Below, piece after piece: positions 6,035-6,844 of a DNA stretch of 6,844 bases. The notes under the pieces were generated by a model. The model was not told the DNA's origin. It was given only the letters and a program-made list of their open reading frames with translations, and did no database searches. Position 1 is the stretch's first letter. Every line of letters begins with the position of its first letter. The stretch spans positions 1-6,844 of the forward strand of contig JALNXI010000102.1 of NCBI GenBank assembly GCA_023230425.1, read 5' to 3'. The position numbers and the translations under genes are program-made. This DNA is from Methanoculleus sp. (GTDB lineage: Archaea; Halobacteriota; Methanomicrobia; Methanomicrobiales; Methanoculleaceae).

Positions 6035-6337
6035 TCACTCCGCGATAGGGATCTCCTTCGTCTCCTCTGCGACCGGCTGTATGTAGGGAACGTCCACGGT
6101 CAGCAGGCCGTTCCTGAACGTCGCCTTCGCTCTCCCGGTATCGACGGGACAGCCGACCGCGTAGGTGCCGACGTAGCGGACGTCGCCGCGGGATGCATCG
6201 ATGGAGAAACTGGTCTCCTGCATCTTAAACGTGATGTCTTTCTTCTCGACGCCTGGTAGTTCTATCTCGATGTGAAGATTCTCTTCGTTCTCATCCGAGT
6301 AAGCACAGACATAGGGTGCGACTCTCAACGCTGCCAT
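6035..6337 (-). CDS. Hsp20 / alpha-crystallin small heat-shock protein, minimal form
   Basis: Small heat-shock proteins are ATP-independent holdases that bind unfolding proteins in the cytoplasm. This one is only 100 residues. After a very short N-terminal segment (about 1-17) comes the alpha-crystallin domain (about 18-86), opening with LHIEIELPGVEKKDI (21-35) and closing with the family signature ATFRNGLLTVDVP (72-84). The C-terminal tail carries the I-x-I anchor as Ile96-Pro-Ile98, which packs into a neighbouring subunit during oligomer assembly. Typical family members are about 140-170 residues, so most of the N-terminal arm that shapes large oligomers and binds clients is missing. The start is supported by GAGGAGG on the minus strand (6352-6346), eight bases before the ATG. 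Two cysteines (11 and 63) are present. It diverges from the zinc-ribbon gene to its right across 164 bases. Confidence 0.9.
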   Translation of the reverse strand: MAALRVAPYVCAYSDENEENLHIEIELPGVEKKDITFKMQETSFSIDASRGDVRYVGTYAVGCPVDTGRAKATFRNGLLTVDVPYIQPVAEETKEIPIAE

Positions 6338-6345
6338 CTCATAAA

Positions 6346-6352
6346 CCTCCTC
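6346..6352 (-). promoter_or_regulatory. Strong Shine-Dalgarno site of the Hsp20 gene
   Basis: GAGGAGG on the minus strand sits eight bases before the ATG at 6337. It fixes that start: the ATG four bases upstream (6343-6341) is out of frame and too close to the site. Confidence 0.75.
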
Positions 6353-6376
6353 GACGGCGACAGAAGTGCGGGAGTG

Positions 6377-6390
6377 CTATTTAACGTTTC
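6377..6390 (-). promoter_or_regulatory. BRE/TATA promoter of the Hsp20 gene
   Basis: On the minus strand GAAACG (6390-6385, BRE-like) directly precedes TTAAATAG (6384-6377, TATA box). The TATA centre is about 43 bases upstream of the Hsp20 ATG, so the transcript would start near 6355 and carry a short leader that includes the Shine-Dalgarno site. No repressor-type palindrome is evident around it. Confidence 0.6.
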
Positions 6391-6470
6391 CCTTCTCCCG
6401 GCCCTGCTCGTACGCTCGCACTCCGGGCTGGCGGATCCCGGGCAGCGCGGCACCCACAACGAGAGAGGGA

Positions 6471-6480
6471 GATTTTATCA
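6471..6480 (+). promoter_or_regulatory. TATA box for the zinc-ribbon gene, near leaderless spacing
   Basis: GATTTTATCA, preceded by the purine run GAGAGAGGGA, is the only AT-rich box on the plus strand of this divergent gap. Its centre is 26 bases before the ATG at 6502, predicting transcription start at or just before the start codon. GGGAGG at 6481-6486 looks like a Shine-Dalgarno site but would then lie upstream of the transcript. Confidence 0.5.
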
Positions 6481-6501
6481 GGGAGGCGTCAAGTATCATG
6501 C

Positions 6502-6844
6502 ATGAATGAGCGGTTCATCTTCACCCGGCACCGCACCAACTGCTACCACTGCGGCGAGGATGCCGACCAGATCATAAAAGCGGTCTCCGCGCAGGCGCAG
6601 GTGATCTGCTCCGCCTGTGGGGCTACAAGGATCTTCATCCCGCGATTTCAAAACACCCGAAAGGTCGGAATCTGCACCCCGATCGGATGTTACGATATCT
6701 GGACTATCGAGGCAGGTGCCCGGTGCAAAAATTGTGGGGTCACAGGGCCGCACGACCTCACGATCGGGTGCAGCCACTTCACGACCCGGTGCCGCAACTG
6801 CGGCTACACGCACTTCTACCGGTTCAACCTGGAGTATATCGGCC
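6502..6844 (+). CDS. Uncharacterised tandem zinc-ribbon protein, 3'-truncated by window
   Basis: An open frame runs from ATG 6502 to the window edge without a stop (114 full codons, beginning MNERFIFTRHRTNCYHC). I do not recognise the family. Eleven cysteines are visible. Eight form four CxxC pairs at 14/17, 36/39, 75/78 and 97/100, which read as two zinc ribbons of the form CxxC-x18-CxxC. The second is an exact 61-residue offset of the first. Both second knuckles continue CGxT and are followed by an Arg-Phe pair (48-49 and 107-108), supporting internal duplication. Extra cysteines at 58, 63 and 90 fall between or inside the ribbons. This could be a nucleic-acid or protein-binding module, or the head of a larger protein. 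The ATG at 6498 (three codons then TGA) and the ATG at 6506 (closes after 23 codons) are out of frame. It diverges from Hsp20 and probably has a leaderless message. Confidence 0.75.
   Translation, partial: MNERFIFTRHRTNCYHCGEDADQIIKAVSAQAQVICSACGATRIFIPRFQNTRKVGICTPIGCYDIWTIEAGARCKNCGVTGPHDLTIGCSHFTTRCRNCGYTHFYRFNLEYIG

Noticed and set aside
6498..6509. ATG at 6498 with GGGAGG at 6481-6486 as a start
   Set aside because: It reads only three codons before TGA; the zinc-ribbon frame begins at 6502.

Overview
The window looks like a high-GC, chromosomal stretch of a methanogenic archaeon, most plausibly of the Methanomicrobiales (Methanoculleus- or Methanofollis-like). The archaeal call rests on BRE/TATA-type promoters at archaeal spacing upstream of four genes, Shine-Dalgarno sites of the GGAGG type, two probable leaderless starts, and an ADP-forming acyl-CoA synthetase subunit of the archaeal type. 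The genus-level guess comes from GC content and gene types only and is not proven by the sequence. There is no sign of phage, transposon, CRISPR array, tRNA or rRNA.

Layout, left to right. (1) On the plus strand, the 3' part of an acetate/acyl-CoA ligase (ADP-forming) alpha subunit, cut at its 5' end by the window edge and ending at 1387. (2) A promoter, then a plus-strand gene (1493-2893) for a metallo-beta-lactamase-fold protein fused to two rhodanese domains, resembling sulfur/persulfide-handling enzymes. (3) A 221-base convergent gap with several potential RNA hairpins and no gene. (4) Three minus-strand genes, in transcription order: a minimal Hsp20 small heat-shock protein (6337-6035), a 721-residue thioredoxin-fold plus alpha/alpha-barrel protein of the DUF255/YyaL/SPATA20 family (5876-3711), and an OsmC-family protein (3639-3115). 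The Hsp20 and DUF255 genes are separated by a T-rich terminator-like stretch and a new TATA box, so they are probably separate transcripts. The DUF255 and OsmC genes are 71 bases apart, and that gap holds a perfect 9-bp inverted repeat. (5) A divergent promoter region, then the 5' part of an unrecognised plus-strand gene (from 6502, running off the window) that encodes two zinc-ribbon-like Cys arrays at an exact 61-residue period.

Functionally, the middle genes share a theme of thiol, persulfide and protein-damage handling: an MBL-rhodanese, an OsmC protein, a CxxC thioredoxin-like protein and a small chaperone. The acyl-CoA ligase is an energy-metabolism gene with no evident link to them. 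No wholly new system can be demonstrated here. The points most worth a second look are the unlabelled tandem zinc-ribbon protein, the altered metal and cysteine sites in the MBL-rhodanese and OsmC proteins, the inverted repeat at 3675-3698, and the split between leaderless and leadered promoters.
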